Below are positions 16,601 through 24,607 of a stretch of 64,000 nucleotides of DNA, piece after piece. The stretch spans positions 310,001 to 374,000 of the forward strand of contig NZ_QVNU01000001.1 of NCBI RefSeq assembly GCF_003545715.1, written 5' to 3'. Under the pieces are notes generated by a model that was not told the DNA's origin, searched no databases, and saw only the letters and a program-made list of their open reading frames with translations. Source of the DNA: Taibaiella koreensis (lineage in GTDB: Bacteria; Bacteroidota; Bacteroidia; Chitinophagales; Chitinophagaceae). A program made the position numbers and the translations under genes. Position 1 is the first letter of the stretch. Each line of letters begins with the position of its first letter.

Positions 16601-17227
16601 GGCCTGGCTTTCCAGGGTTCTCAGGTTGTTACCGATCTCAAACAACAGGTCGTCGATACGGGAAATGTCTTGTAGGGTAGCGTCCAGCTTTTGCTTGGCT
16701 TCCTTCTTGCGCGTTTTGTATATCGAAATGCCCGCGGCTTGTTCCAGCATGCGGCGTCGGCTGCCCTCCTTGTCCTTAATGATGTCGTCGACCATACCCA
16801 GCTCGATGATCGCATAAGAGTCGTTGCTGACCCCGGTATCGAGGAAGAGATTATGAATATCCTTGAGGCGGCAGGTTACATCGTTGAGCCGGTATTCGCT
16901 TTCACCGCTTTTGTAAAACTTACGGGTGATCGTCACTGTCGTAAACTCCGTTGGTAGCAGGTTTCGGGTGTTCTCAAAGGTAAGCGATACTTCAGCCATG
17001 CCCGATGCCGAACGGCTGCGCGAACCGTTGAATATCAGGTCTTCCAGATTGTCGGAACGCAGGGATTTGATTTTGTGTTCGCCTATGACCCAGCGGATCG
17101 CATCGATGATGTTGGATTTGCCGCAGCCATTGGGACCTACAATGCCCGTGATCGGGTTGTCGAGCAATACCTGGGTCTTGTCGGCAAAGGACTTGAATCC
17201 TTTTATTTCCAGAGATTTTAGACGCAA
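13697..17227 (-). CDS. smc: Chromosome segregation ATPase SMC, probable TTG start
   Basis: SMC compacts and segregates the chromosome with ScpA/ScpB. Walker A is GPNGCGKS (about 31-38). Two long coiled coils flank a hinge (about 500-660). The C-terminal head carries the ABC signature LSGGEK and the Walker B/D-loop ILDEVDAPLDD. Length from the chosen start is 1176 residues, normal for SMC. There is no ATG in the first ~75 codons. A TTG at 17225-17227 yields MRLKSLEIKGFKSFADKT, the family N-terminus; a further upstream TTG at 17290 would add an unlikely 21 residues. A TAGCTTTG promoter-like element overlaps the TTG codon, which is odd and leaves either the promoter or the start in question. Confidence 0.9.
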   Translation of the reverse strand: MRLKSLEIKGFKSFADKTQVLLDNPITGIVGPNGCGKSNIIDAIRWVIGEHKIKSLRSDNLEDLIFNGSRSRSASGMAEVSLTFENTRNLLPTEFTTVTITRKFYKSGESEYRLNDVTCRLKDIHNLFLDTGVSNDSYAIIELGMVDDIIKDKEGSRRRMLEQAAGISIYKTRKKEAKQKLDATLQDISRIDDLLFEIGNNLRTLESQARKAERYFQIKNEYKEVSIELAKASLEEFNGKYQDLNTQHDVEHDKKLKIETEIAGDEAEIEANKVKLVQKEQELNGLQKQFNDLVNRIRSLESEKKLAAQRLDHLQDREKNLNQFLVNADQQGKQLHESIAFADKQVVAEQEAIAELKDQLETLKETLEDKREHFEQKRQELEQQRSNLQQFQRRQFDAEKKVAVADTSVMNLQRSIHQVQEEKAQRNAQIDQLRREKEDTEGQALQQQDELQALLTRHEEIKNKILQGQEQLENLRARSVEQNRKLDARRNEHDLLKSLVDSLEGYPDSIKFLKKNKDWNSDAPLLSDVFVVKDEYRTALENVLDSYLNYYVVDDVAEAAQAVQLLDNYKKGKANFFLLNQFRENPGRDTAPQDGLTPALSVITVDPQYQALAEHLLGHVYIAEQETALAQADVHNGNVLIEKSGKTLRGKYTLGGGSIGLFEGNKIGRAKNLERLAAEIEELSQSTAALKQQISETQIMITGFNQELNDKAIEQSRVEINKLNNQVINLSHRVEHLDHLNGSGEKRLQDLEEQLADTQDNISGTRGELDEITEQLQGLQDAIRKASEDFSLVEQDFNMAQQQYNNQNLQHTRQQSKVENLKQELSFRNNQLGDLEKQITSNKEQLKETALLISETSGKLHFGDNELYELLQKKETDEKALSEKDRTYYELRNAISEHESKISRQRREKEQAETLLNGIREKLNEMKLQVAGMKERLSVEFKVDLEAILEDPRRNDMTVEELNGEAERMKKRLENMGEVNPTAIEAYGEIKVRHDFIADQKADLMEAHDTLLATIEEVENTANSKFRETFDAVRTNFQQVFKALFTEEDTADLKLTDPDNIADSGIEIYAQPKGKRPSTLTQLSGGEKTLTSTAFLFAIYLIKPAPFCILDEVDAPLDDANVGKFTQMIRRFSDNSQFIIVTHNKQTMAAVDVIYGVTMQEAGVSKLVPVDFRSLN

Positions 17228-17232
17228 AGCTA
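17225..17232 (-). promoter_or_regulatory. TAGCTTTG motif overlapping the predicted smc start codon
   Basis: This is an exact TAnnTTTG match with TTGACA about 16 bp upstream, yet its last three bases are the TTG proposed as the smc start. A transcript starting 5-8 nt downstream would lack that codon, so the match may be chance. Confidence 0.25.
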
Positions 17233-17552
17233 TTTTTTTAAGGGGTGTCAAAAATACGAAAAGGGTGGGATTTGCGTCCCTTGCGATCAATTGTTTGGTA
17301 AAATAAGATTATATGGTGCTTCTCTTTTGCGGGGTTTTTATATAAATACTTGATTTTTTGTTATTTGGGCATTGTCATTTTCATAGTGCTGGTTGGGTAA
17401 ACGCAGGCTTAAGATTGGCTTGCACTTACTGGCAACAATGGTGGGAGGAAATGTCGCCGGCTTAAAAGGCATGATCAGCATGCGGGACTTAAAGCAATTG
17501 TGTATTGCCGGCGTGGCAACATCGGCGGACGATGGGATTGCGCCTGTTTGAA
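17228..17552. other. Intergenic region upstream of smc
   Basis: About 325 bp between the smc start and the terminator of the small lipoprotein gene. The smc promoter should lie here. Both strands carry only short, unconvincing open frames, and I recognise no conserved RNA. Confidence 0.4.
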
Positions 17553-17588
17553 AAAGGGGCTGTCCTGGAAATACAAGACAGCCCCTTT
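17553..17588 (-). terminator. Terminator of the small lipoprotein gene
   Basis: A 12-bp perfect stem AAAGGGGCTGTC / GACAGCCCCTTT encloses a 12-nt loop and is followed on the minus strand by five T. This strong terminator, 76 bp past the stop, supports 17664-17804 as a real transcription unit. Confidence 0.8.
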
Positions 17589-17663
17589 GTTATGGAGGTA
17601 TATGAAGCCTCTAATGCATGAGCAGCACCCGGGAGGTTTCCGCCTTTCAGGCAGCTCCTCCCA

Positions 17664-17804
17664 TTAGCGATAATAACCGTAGTGGTGATGGTGATGCGGG
17701 CGACGCGGCCGTGGCGGGCCATATGCGCCATAATAACAAGAACTCATACCGATCGATACGATCAAAGCCAGTGCGATTAACGAAAGCCAATTCTTCTTTT
17801 TCAT
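17664..17804 (-). CDS. 46-residue His/Pro/Tyr-rich lipoprotein
   Basis: Translation from ATG at 17804 gives 46 residues: a basic start (MKKKNW), a hydrophobic core (LSLIALALIVSIG), a lipobox-like MSSC with Cys at 23, then a short tail YYGAYGPPRPRRP followed by five His and YGYYR. This is the layout of a minimal lipoprotein whose mature part is only 24 residues. The gene is flanked by its own terminator (17553-17588) and lies between smc and recA on the same strand. The His run could bind metal ions, but that is inference. Small lipoproteins of this type are usually missed by gene finders. I do not recognise a family. Confidence 0.7.
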   Translation of the reverse strand: MKKKNWLSLIALALIVSIGMSSCYYGAYGPPRPRRPHHHHHYGYYR

Positions 17805-17919
17805 TGTTCTGTATTTTTTTGTTGCTTATTTGACTGAGAATGATTCCCCGGGTTTATTGTGGCCAGTGACCATTTTTGCCCGGTCGCAACAAGCTGGGGT
17901 AGAAAGCCTTTGTTACAGC

Positions 17920-17951
17920 ACGACGCCGTTCCTGTCAGGGAACGGCGTCGT
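17920..17951 (-). terminator. Hairpin after recA
   Basis: A 13-bp perfect stem (ACGACGCCGTTCC and its complement, 6-nt loop) lies 31 bp past the recA stop. The T tract on the minus strand is poor, so termination is likely but not certain. Confidence 0.6.
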
Positions 17952-17981
17952 ATATTTATAAGCTCAAAAAGGTTTGCAGGC

Positions 17982-18983
17982 TTAGGCAACAGCTGCCTTA
18001 GCTTTAAGTCCTTCCCTGATCTTGTTCTCGATCTCTGCTGCAAATTCGGGATTATCCAGCAGGAAGTTCTTCACCGCATCGCGGCCTTGACCGATCTTGT
18101 TCTCGCCGTAGCTGAACCAGGAGCCGCTCTTGTTGAGGATACCCATATCTACGCCCATATCGATGATCTCGCCGATCTTGCTGATCCCCTCACCGAAGAT
18201 AATATCAAATTCTACCTGGCGGAAAGGCGGCGCTACTTTATTCTTAACCACCTTAACGCGGGTACGGTTACCCGTAGCAGTATCGCCGTCCTTGATCTGC
18301 GATATCCGGCGGATATCGAGACGGATAGAAGCATAGAATTTAAGCGCGTTACCACCGGTAGTGGTCTCGGGGTTACCGAACATAACACCGATCTTTTCGC
18401 GCAGCTGGTTAATGAAGATACAAGTACAATTGGTCCGCGCAATGGTAGCCGTGAGCTTACGCATGGCCTGGCTCATCAGGCGGGCCTGCAAGCCCATTTT
18501 GCTGTCGCCCATTTCTCCTTCCAGCTCGCTCTTGGGTACCAGCGCCGCTACGGAGTCGATCACGACTACATCCAGCGCACCGGAGAGGATCAGCCTTTCG
18601 GCAATTTCCAGCGCCTGCTCGCCATAGTCGGGCTGAGAGATGAGCAGGTTATCAACATCTACGCCCAGTTTGCGGGCATAGGCAGCGTCAAAAGCATGCT
18701 CGGCATCTACAATAGCACAAATACCGCCTTTCTTCTGCGCTTCGGCAATGGTATGGATGGCAATGGTTGTTTTACCGGAAGATTCGGGCCCGTAGATCTC
18801 GATGATCCTGCCTTTGGGAAACCCGCCTACACCAAGGGCCATATCCAGACCCAGAGAGCCTGTAGAGGTGACCTCTATCTCGTTTTGCTGACGGTCGCCC
18901 AGTTTCATTACGGAACCCTTGCCAAAATCTTTATCTATCTTGTCCAGCGTCATCCGGAGCGCTTTCAGTTTTTCTTCCGACAT
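17982..18983 (-). CDS. recA: Recombinase RecA
   Basis: RecA (333 residues) forms filaments on single-stranded DNA, drives strand exchange and triggers SOS-type responses. Walker A is GPESSGKT (65-72) and the Walker B strand is [10 protein letters not shown]. The family blocks [30 protein letters not shown] and [31 protein letters not shown] are all present. There is no intein, and the C-terminal acidic tail is short. The ATG at 18983 gives the expected MSEEKLKAL start. It stands in its own unit between accD and the small lipoprotein gene. Confidence 0.97.
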   Translation of the reverse strand: MSEEKLKALRMTLDKIDKDFGKGSVMKLGDRQQNEIEVTSTGSLGLDMALGVGGFPKGRIIEIYGPESSGKTTIAIHTIAEAQKKGGICAIVDAEHAFDAAYARKLGVDVDNLLISQPDYGEQALEIAERLILSGALDVVVIDSVAALVPKSELEGEMGDSKMGLQARLMSQAMRKLTATIARTNCTCIFINQLREKIGVMFGNPETTTGGNALKFYASIRLDIRRISQIKDGDTATGNRTRVKVVKNKVAPPFRQVEFDIIFGEGISKIGEIIDMGVDMGILNKSGSWFSYGENKIGQGRDAVKNFLLDNPEFAAEIENKIREGLKAKAAVA

Positions 18984-19137
18984 GTTTTGTTTGATTTAAA
19001 TATGATATGAAATACGTTACCGTTTATGCTCCGGGCTGCACAGGCAACCCTTTGCAGGAATAGAACAAAGACTCCGCCGCCATATTTACACTGCATACTT
19101 TGTGCCGGACATTTGCCCCGGCACCCGGAAACAGCGC

Positions 19138-19989
19138 TTATTTGCCAAACCAATCCATAACGTCGCTCAGCTTGCGCTTCAGGTCTTTACGGTTGATCAC
19201 GAAATCCAGGAAGCCCTTTTCCACAAGGAATTCGCTGCGCTGGAAGCCAGGAGGAAGATCTTTTTTAATCGTTTCTTTGATGATACGCGGACCAGCAAAC
19301 CCTATCAACGCTTTGGGCTCGGCAATGTTGATGTCGCCCAGCATTGCGAAGGAAGCCGTAACACCACCGGTGGTGGGATCGGTCATCAGCGAAATGTAAG
19401 GCAGCTTCGCACTGGCAAGCTGTGTAAGCTTGGCCGATGTTTTGGCCATTTGCATCAGCGAAAAGGCGCTTTCCATCATGCGGGCGCCGCCCGATTTGGA
19501 AATGATCATGAACGGCAGCTTATGCTTGATGCTGTAATCGATACCGCGCGCGATCTTTTCACCTACCACAGAGCCCATGGAGCCGCCGATGAAGTTAAAG
19601 TTCATGCAGGCGATCACCAGCTTTTTGCCTTCCACCTCACCTACGCCCACGGTCATGGCATCCAGCAGGCCCGTCTGCTTCTGAGCGCTTTTCAAACGGG
19701 ATTCATAAGGTTTTACATCTACGAAGTGAAGCTCGTCCTTGGGGGCAATATTGCCGAATAGCTCTTTATATTCTCCTTTATCGAAAAGGATCTCAAAATA
19801 TTCTACTGCGTTGATCCGGTTATGATGATTACAGTTGGGGCAGAGGTACAGATTCTCTTTCAAGGCCGTTTGCGTAACTGTAGTCCGGCACTCGGGACAT
19901 TTGTGCCAGAGGCCATCGGGGGCTTCTTTCTTTTCCTTCGTCTCGGTAGAGATACCTTTTTTAATACGCCTGAACCAGGTTGATGACAT
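19138..19989 (-). CDS. accD: Acetyl-CoA carboxylase carboxyltransferase subunit beta
   Basis: AccD (283 residues) pairs with AccA to transfer the carboxyl group from carboxybiotin to acetyl-CoA, making malonyl-CoA for fatty-acid synthesis. The N-terminal four-Cys zinc finger is present (CPECRTT then LYLCPNC, about residues 29-53). It is followed by the crotonase-like carboxyltransferase core with [18 protein letters not shown], a [16 protein letters not shown] oxyanion loop and the GFAGPRII segment. Length is typical. Its own -7 element (20073-20080) suggests transcription separate from the upstream DUF59 gene, 118 bp away. Confidence 0.95.
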   Translation of the reverse strand: MSSTWFRRIKKGISTETKEKKEAPDGLWHKCPECRTTVTQTALKENLYLCPNCNHHNRINAVEYFEILFDKGEYKELFGNIAPKDELHFVDVKPYESRLKSAQKQTGLLDAMTVGVGEVEGKKLVIACMNFNFIGGSMGSVVGEKIARGIDYSIKHKLPFMIISKSGGARMMESAFSLMQMAKTSAKLTQLASAKLPYISLMTDPTTGGVTASFAMLGDINIAEPKALIGFAGPRIIKETIKKDLPPGFQRSEFLVEKGFLDFVINRKDLKRKLSDVMDWFGK

Positions 19990-20072
19990 TCCTTAAAGTT
20001 TGAAGTTTTGACAATCAGCAGGGAATACAATTGATTATGCTAATTTATAATAAGAATCGGCAAAAGGGCTGA

Positions 20073-20080
20073 CAAAAATA
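20073..20080 (-). promoter_or_regulatory. Putative -7 promoter element for accD
   Basis: TATTTTTG on the minus strand matches TAnnTTTG exactly and lies 84 bp before the accD start. Confidence 0.5.
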
Positions 20081-20107
20081 GAGAATCCTTACTTATTAAT
20101 GGCATAT

Positions 20108-20410
20108 TTAGAGAAATCCCAGTTCCAGCTTAGCCTCTTCGCTCATCATATCCTTGCTCCAGGGCGGGTCGAATGTGAGCTGCACATGCACATCGTTGAC
20201 CCCTTCCAGCGCCTCCAGCCTGGATTGCACATCAAAGATGATATCACCTGCCGCAGGACAGGCCGGCGCCGTCAGCGTCATTACGATAGCCACCTTGCCG
20301 CCATCTTCGATCCTGATCTCGTACACCAGCCCCAGTTCGTAGATATTTACCGGTATTTCGGGGTCGTGCACCGTTTGTAGCGTGGCTACTATTGCATCAT
20401 ATAGATTCAT
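20108..20410 (-). CDS. DUF59/MIP18 family protein, SufT-like Fe-S assembly factor
   Basis: The 100-residue protein is a stand-alone DUF59 (MIP18) domain: VHDPEIPVNIYELGLVYEI is the signature N-terminal block, and TAPACPAAGDII carries the conserved Cys. Members such as SufT and PaaD help mature iron-sulfur proteins. Here it follows sufE by 23 bp on the same strand, so the two probably share a transcript and act in SUF-type cluster assembly. sufBCDS are not in the window. The family assignment is firm; the precise client proteins are unknown. Confidence 0.88.
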   Translation of the reverse strand: MNLYDAIVATLQTVHDPEIPVNIYELGLVYEIRIEDGGKVAIVMTLTAPACPAAGDIIFDVQSRLEALEGVNDVHVQLTFDPPWSKDMMSEEAKLELGFL

Positions 20411-20433
20411 TTCTTTTCTTTTTTTGCGCTCGC

Positions 20434-20859
20434 TCAGGACGGCTGAGTGGCATTAAAGGCTACGGCATACAATTTCATCTGCTTCAGCATAGCCAGCAAG
20501 CCGTTGCTGCGGGTAGGGGAAAGGTGGCTTTTGAGCCCGATCCTGTCGATAAAATAAATATCTGCCGCAGCGATATCTTTAGCCGGTTGTCCCGATAGCA
20601 CGCTGATCATCAGTCCCACCAGGCCCTTGGTAATGATGGCGTCGCTATCGGCGGTAAACAGCACATTGCCGTCTTTTAGCTCCGCATGCAACCACACCCG
20701 CGACTGGCAGCCCCTGATGAGGTGATCTTCTGTTTTATATCGCTCATCGATCAGTGGCAACTCCTTTCCCAACTGGATAATATGCTCGTATTTTTCCATC
20801 CAATCGTCATAGTAGGAAAAATCTTCAATGATCTGATCCTGGATCTCGTTAATGGTCAT
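20434..20859 (-). CDS. sufE: SufE family cysteine desulfurase activator
   Basis: The 141-residue protein is SufE, which accepts sulfur from the cysteine desulfurase SufS and passes it to the SufBCD scaffold. The acceptor Cys is at residue 51 in the motif RGCQSRVWL, the same position as in E. coli SufE. The surrounding IIEDFSYYDDWMEKYEHIIQLGKELP helix and the late GLVGLMISVLSGQPAKDI helix are family hallmarks. A perfect -7 element (20883-20890) lies 24 bp before the ATG. It is probably co-transcribed with the DUF59 gene. Confidence 0.93.
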   Translation of the reverse strand: MTINEIQDQIIEDFSYYDDWMEKYEHIIQLGKELPLIDERYKTEDHLIRGCQSRVWLHAELKDGNVLFTADSDAIITKGLVGLMISVLSGQPAKDIAAADIYFIDRIGLKSHLSPTRSNGLLAMLKQMKLYAVAFNATQPS

Positions 20860-20882
20860 GAAAATTAAAAAGTTTCAGACCG

Positions 20883-20890
20883 CAAAGTTA
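20883..20890 (-). promoter_or_regulatory. Putative -7 promoter element for sufE
   Basis: TAACTTTG on the minus strand matches TAnnTTTG exactly, 24 bp before the sufE ATG. A second perfect match (TACTTTTG, 20983-20990) lies farther upstream beside a terminator hairpin. Confidence 0.5.
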
Positions 20891-20989
20891 CGAAATCTGT
20901 ACCGGGGCAGGGACGGTATTCCTGATGCCACCATAAATGTTCCTTTTCATTCATCCTGCATGGTTTGTCCCGGTTGATAATGCAAAAGT

Positions 20990-21032
20990 AGAAATCGACT
21001 ACGCCAAAATGTGGCGGAGTCGATTTCTTTTT
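20990..21032. terminator. Long hairpin after the beta-helix gene
   Basis: A nearly continuous stem of about 16 bp (GAAATCGACT arms plus an inner CGCCA/TGGCG) closes a 5-nt loop. A T tract follows on the plus strand; the minus strand, where the upstream gene ends at 21054, has only ACTTTTGC. It probably isolates the beta-helix gene from sufE. Confidence 0.65.
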
Positions 21033-21053
21033 CAACAATCTTTTTTCATTTAA

Positions 21054-22799
21054 TTAAAGGGCCAGGCTGGACATCGGGATAACTTCGATATGGTCGTTGC
21101 CTCTCGACCCGGTAAAGCTGATCGTGAATTGCCGCTGTTCGGGTGTTAATACAGCAGGGGGCGTAGGCGATTGCAATACAGAAAAGCTATCGGGCGTTGC
21201 CGGTATCGTTATACCCTGGTTCCAGCGTACGGCTACATTGAAGCTGCTATTTACGGTGGCAAAAGTCGCATGAGCGGAGCCGATCTTATTGAAGAGCTCT
21301 CTCAATTCCCAGAACCAGCCCGTCAAATTGCCGTAGAGCGCTCCGTTGGCCTTCAGCAAGCCGCTATAACCGCCGCTGTAACCGCTCCATCCCGATGGCA
21401 GGGGATTGCCGGAATATCGGATCAGCAGCATGGCATCAGCAATATCGGCCGGGTATTCGAAGGTATATTCAATGCCGTATTGCGTGCCGTTTGTATCGGC
21501 AAGTATGTGTGTATGCAGGACCGGCAGCGCTTTGAAGGAGGTGGGCCAGCGGCTTTCGGCATCCCTTACAAAGTCGAGCAGGGGTGTGGGCACCTGAGAA
21601 CCGTTGTCCTGTGGATTGCCCCGTACATTATTGGCTACTTCCACTAATATATCGGAGGCGATGAGGCCCGAAGGGTCGCCATTGACCATAGAATTGTTGA
21701 CAATGTATTGCCGGGCATAATCATTGAAGCTTAAGGTGCTTCCGGTATTGTCGGCCAGGAACTGGTTGTATCTGCTCTTGGAAAAATTCATGACAGCGGC
21801 GTTGATCATTCCCCTGTTGTTCCGGATGACCGTTTGATTGGGGATAGCTTCGACATAACGTACTATGGCCGGCCAGTCATTGTCTTCAGTAGCGTAGCAT
21901 TGGCTATCCTTGACGATAATAGCATTGGGGTAAAAAATAGCCGTCGAGCTACCGATAATAGGGCGGGCTTTGGCAAAATTGTTGATCAGCGTAAGGCCCC
22001 TGTATTCCGAGCCTGCCCTTATCTGATGGCAGGTAATGCTACCATCGTGGTTATTGATCCAGGCCGGTTCTACAACATTGCCCAGTACTGCAGCTGCTTT
22101 CACAAAAATGGTCGATTCTACCAGCACATAGGCATTCATCCGGTTCTCAATCTGTGCGGGCCAGTAGATAGGGGCTGTGGGGTTGGCCTGATCAGGTACT
22201 CCCATGCTGTTCGTCTCAAGCCAGCAGTCCCTGATGGTCAGCTGATCACCGCCGTTCATGTCGATGGCCATGTTGTTGTTGAAAAACTTACATTTTTCTA
22301 TCGTGCACAAAGTGGAGCCGGTTTCAATGTAGATTCCCTTGACATTATCATGAAATTCACAACTCTCTATGGTTACCCGCGCGCTGTTCAGGTTAGGATT
22401 GAACATATGTAGCGCCGTGCCGGGAAAGCCGGTAAAATTCAATTTGGTCAGACCGATGTCGAGGGCATGGTTGAACTGGAAGCCTGCTGCGCCATTAAAG
22501 GTGGTATAAGGGCTTATGATGGCATTTTCGCCTATGATCTTTAACTGCTCTGGCGCAGGGCCTGAGCCGGCCAGGCTAAATTCGATCGTCTCTTTGATAA
22601 GATACATTCCCCGCGGGAAAAGCAATGTCGGCGCAGAAGCGGCAGCTACATTGCTTCCCGCGATTTGTGTATAATAAGCGGCTAGTGCCGTAACAGCTTT
22701 TTTTATGGCCTCGGTGTCGTCGGCAATACCATTGCCAACGGCGCCATAATCGGGATGCGTTACATCTACAACATTAAATGGAGAAAAGGTGATAGGCAT
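21054..22799 (-). CDS. Right-handed beta-helix protein, pectate-lyase-3-like, no signal peptide
   Basis: The 581-residue protein opens with VVDVTHPDYGAVGNGIADDT followed by EAIKKAV, the classic start of the Pectate_lyase_3 fold found in polygalacturonases, epimerases and phage tailspikes. Successive SCEFHDN, KCKFFNN and RDCWLETN rungs (about 140-200) fit a parallel beta-helix. The C-terminal ~180 residues look like a separate beta domain. There is no Sec signal peptide and no T9SS sorting end, so the protein is cytoplasmic as written or leaves by another route, for example as part of a phage-like particle; that is inference. Catalytic residues cannot be assigned. It is a single gene set off by a hairpin on one side and a divergent gene on the other. 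Confidence 0.75.
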   Translation of the reverse strand: MPITFSPFNVVDVTHPDYGAVGNGIADDTEAIKKAVTALAAYYTQIAGSNVAAASAPTLLFPRGMYLIKETIEFSLAGSGPAPEQLKIIGENAIISPYTTFNGAAGFQFNHALDIGLTKLNFTGFPGTALHMFNPNLNSARVTIESCEFHDNVKGIYIETGSTLCTIEKCKFFNNNMAIDMNGGDQLTIRDCWLETNSMGVPDQANPTAPIYWPAQIENRMNAYVLVESTIFVKAAAVLGNVVEPAWINNHDGSITCHQIRAGSEYRGLTLINNFAKARPIIGSSTAIFYPNAIIVKDSQCYATEDNDWPAIVRYVEAIPNQTVIRNNRGMINAAVMNFSKSRYNQFLADNTGSTLSFNDYARQYIVNNSMVNGDPSGLIASDILVEVANNVRGNPQDNGSQVPTPLLDFVRDAESRWPTSFKALPVLHTHILADTNGTQYGIEYTFEYPADIADAMLLIRYSGNPLPSGWSGYSGGYSGLLKANGALYGNLTGWFWELRELFNKIGSAHATFATVNSSFNVAVRWNQGITIPATPDSFSVLQSPTPPAVLTPEQRQFTISFTGSRGNDHIEVIPMSSLAL

Positions 22800-22912
22800 A
22801 AAGATTATTTTTTAAGAATGATAAGGATAAAGAAGCGGGTAAAACAAAACGGTCAGGTCCATTGGCTATGGCGCGCAGCGTTGTTATCTTTTCGATTCAA
22901 CCGGCAAACACT

Positions 22913-22920
22913 TATTTTTG
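22913..22920 (+). promoter_or_regulatory. Putative -7 promoter element for namZ
   Basis: TATTTTTG matches TAnnTTTG exactly, 100 bp before the namZ ATG. This predicts a leader of about 90 nt containing a small CGCCAGCGTGCGGCG hairpin near 22970-22985. Confidence 0.45.
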
Positions 22921-23019
22921 TGCCGTTACTGTTCTGTCTGCTTTCTTTTACAAAGGTCACAACTGACTACGCCAGCGTGCGGCGTCATTATCCTTAAACC
23001 ATAAAATCGTTTCGCAATC

Positions 23020-24201
23020 ATGCGCCTTTTTCGCTTCCTTATCCTGAATGCGCTTATTTTGTTCCCGGGCTTAATACATAGCCAGATCGCTCCGGCAGTA
23101 TCTGTTTTGCCGGGTGCGTACCATACTGCGGCATATTTACCCGCATTGAAAGGCAAAAGCGTCGCCCTGCTGGTCAACCAGACCTCGGAGATCAATGGTG
23201 TACTATTGCCCGATACCCTGCTGAAGCTGGGCGTTAAGGTCGTAAAGATCTTTTCGCCTGAGCATGGCTTCCGGGGCAATGCCGACGCCGGCGCCCATGT
23301 GAAAAACGGTGTGGATGCCCGCACCGGTCTGCCGGTGATCTCGCTGTACGGCAGCAATAAAAAACCTTCGGCAGAACAGCTGAAAGATGTGGATGTGCTC
23401 GTTTACGATCTTCAGGATGTAGGGGCCCGGTTCTATACTTATGTCTCCACCTTGCAATATGCGATGGAGGCCTGCGGCGAGCAAAAGAAAGGCCTGATGA
23501 TCCTCGACCGGCCCGATCCTCTGGGCCATATCGTGGATGGTCCCGTACTGGAGCCGGCCAACAGCTCGTTTGTGGGTATGCAGCCTATCCCGGTAGTGTA
23601 CGGTATGACGCCTGGCGAGTATGCGAAAATGCTGATCGGGGAGCGATGGTTGAAAGGACCTGTGCCGCAGCTGAACGTAATTGCCTGCTCCGGTTATGCG
23701 CACAGCAGCGTATACGAACTGCCCGTTTCACCTTCTCCCAACCTGAAGAATATGGCAGCGATTTACCTGTATCCCTCGCTGTGTTTTTTTGAAGGTACTG
23801 TAGTTAGCCTGGGACGAGGCACGGATAAGCCTTTTCAGCAATTTGGCAATCCTTTGCTTAAGGGGTATACCTATTCCTTCACCCCGGTGAGCATGCCCGG
23901 GGCCAGCGATCCGCCATTGAAAAATCAAAAATGCTACGGACAGTTGCTGGCCACCGACGCTGCCGCAGCGCGAAAGCTGACGGAGGGCAAATTGCAGATC
24001 AAATGGTTGCTGGAAGCTTATGGAAAGTACCCTGAAAAAAATAAATTCTTTATTCCCTTTTTTGAAAAGCTAAGCGGAACGGCCTTGTTAAGAAAGCAAA
24101 TCGCCGATGGCTTGAGCGAAGAAGCGATACGGAAAAGCTGGGCGCCGGGACTGGCAAAGTTCCGGGCGATCAGGAAAAAATATTTGTTGTATGCCGAATA
24201 A
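23020..24201 (+). CDS. namZ: Exo-beta-N-acetylmuramidase NamZ-like (DUF1343)
   Basis: The 393-residue protein belongs to DUF1343, whose characterised members (B. subtilis NamZ/YbbC and a Tannerella enzyme) release terminal N-acetylmuramic acid from peptidoglycan fragments. A signal peptide (FLILNALILFPGLIHSQ) is followed by KSVALLVNQTSEINGVLLPD, the family motif FSPEHGFRGNADAG, VYDLQDVGARFYTYVSTL, LDRPDPLG and SLGRGTDKPFQQFGNP, all diagnostic. Length is normal. It is probably periplasmic or surface exposed and serves cell-wall recycling or scavenging of foreign muropeptides. Genes for MurNAc uptake (murT, murK, amgK) are not adjacent. Confidence 0.9.
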   Translation: MRLFRFLILNALILFPGLIHSQIAPAVSVLPGAYHTAAYLPALKGKSVALLVNQTSEINGVLLPDTLLKLGVKVVKIFSPEHGFRGNADAGAHVKNGVDARTGLPVISLYGSNKKPSAEQLKDVDVLVYDLQDVGARFYTYVSTLQYAMEACGEQKKGLMILDRPDPLGHIVDGPVLEPANSSFVGMQPIPVVYGMTPGEYAKMLIGERWLKGPVPQLNVIACSGYAHSSVYELPVSPSPNLKNMAAIYLYPSLCFFEGTVVSLGRGTDKPFQQFGNPLLKGYTYSFTPVSMPGASDPPLKNQKCYGQLLATDAAAARKLTEGKLQIKWLLEAYGKYPEKNKFFIPFFEKLSGTALLRKQIADGLSEEAIRKSWAPGLAKFRAIRKKYLLYAE

Positions 24202-24229
24202 CTGATCCTTCTGTGGGTCTATAGTAGCT

Positions 24230-24595
24230 TTAAAACTGTCCCGTGCTAAGCAATACCAGGGTACAGGCCTCCATCGTCCTGATCCCTTTGTTTTCGGCCA
24301 GCTGCTCCAGCTCGGGATTCTCGGCGCCAGGATTAAAAATGATGCGTTGCGGGTGCAGCGAAAGGATATAATCGTAATATTCGGGCTGCCGCGTGGGATT
24401 GATGTATAGCGTAACGGTATCAATGCCTTCAAAAGGCTCCTTATCCTTGCCGAAAGTAACATCGGACACGGTGCCGGGGCGGTTGCCGATAGCGACTACG
24501 TCGTGCCCTTTTTTACGCAGGTTATTTATAGCCAGGTAGCTGTAGCGTGAGGGATCTTCCGATGCCCCGATCACTAGTGTTTTTTTGTTTGTCAT
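24230..24595 (-). CDS. CoA-binding domain protein (YccU-like)
   Basis: The 121-residue protein is a single Rossmann-type CoA_binding_2 domain: KTLVIGASEDPSRYSYLAINNL carries the nucleotide-binding glycine loop, VVAIGNRPGTVSDV the second strand and IIFNPGAENPELEQLAENKGI the C-terminal block. Family members such as YccU bind CoA, but a biochemical role is not established. It starts 12 bp after kefC on the same strand, forming a kefF-kefC-CoA-binding unit, so a link to redox or CoA status of the antiporter is possible (inference). Confidence 0.85.
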   Translation of the reverse strand: MTNKKTLVIGASEDPSRYSYLAINNLRKKGHDVVAIGNRPGTVSDVTFGKDKEPFEGIDTVTLYINPTRQPEYYDYILSLHPQRIIFNPGAENPELEQLAENKGIRTMEACTLVLLSTGQF

Positions 24596-24607
24596 TGTTT
24601 TCTCGTT

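Noticed and set aside
17489-17731. 80-residue minus-strand frame upstream of smc
   Set aside because: It overlaps the small lipoprotein gene in another frame and runs through its terminator; the lipoprotein reading has a signal peptide and lipobox.
22755-22997. 80-residue plus-strand frame upstream of namZ
   Set aside because: It starts inside the divergent beta-helix gene and crosses the namZ promoter region; no signal or domain is present.
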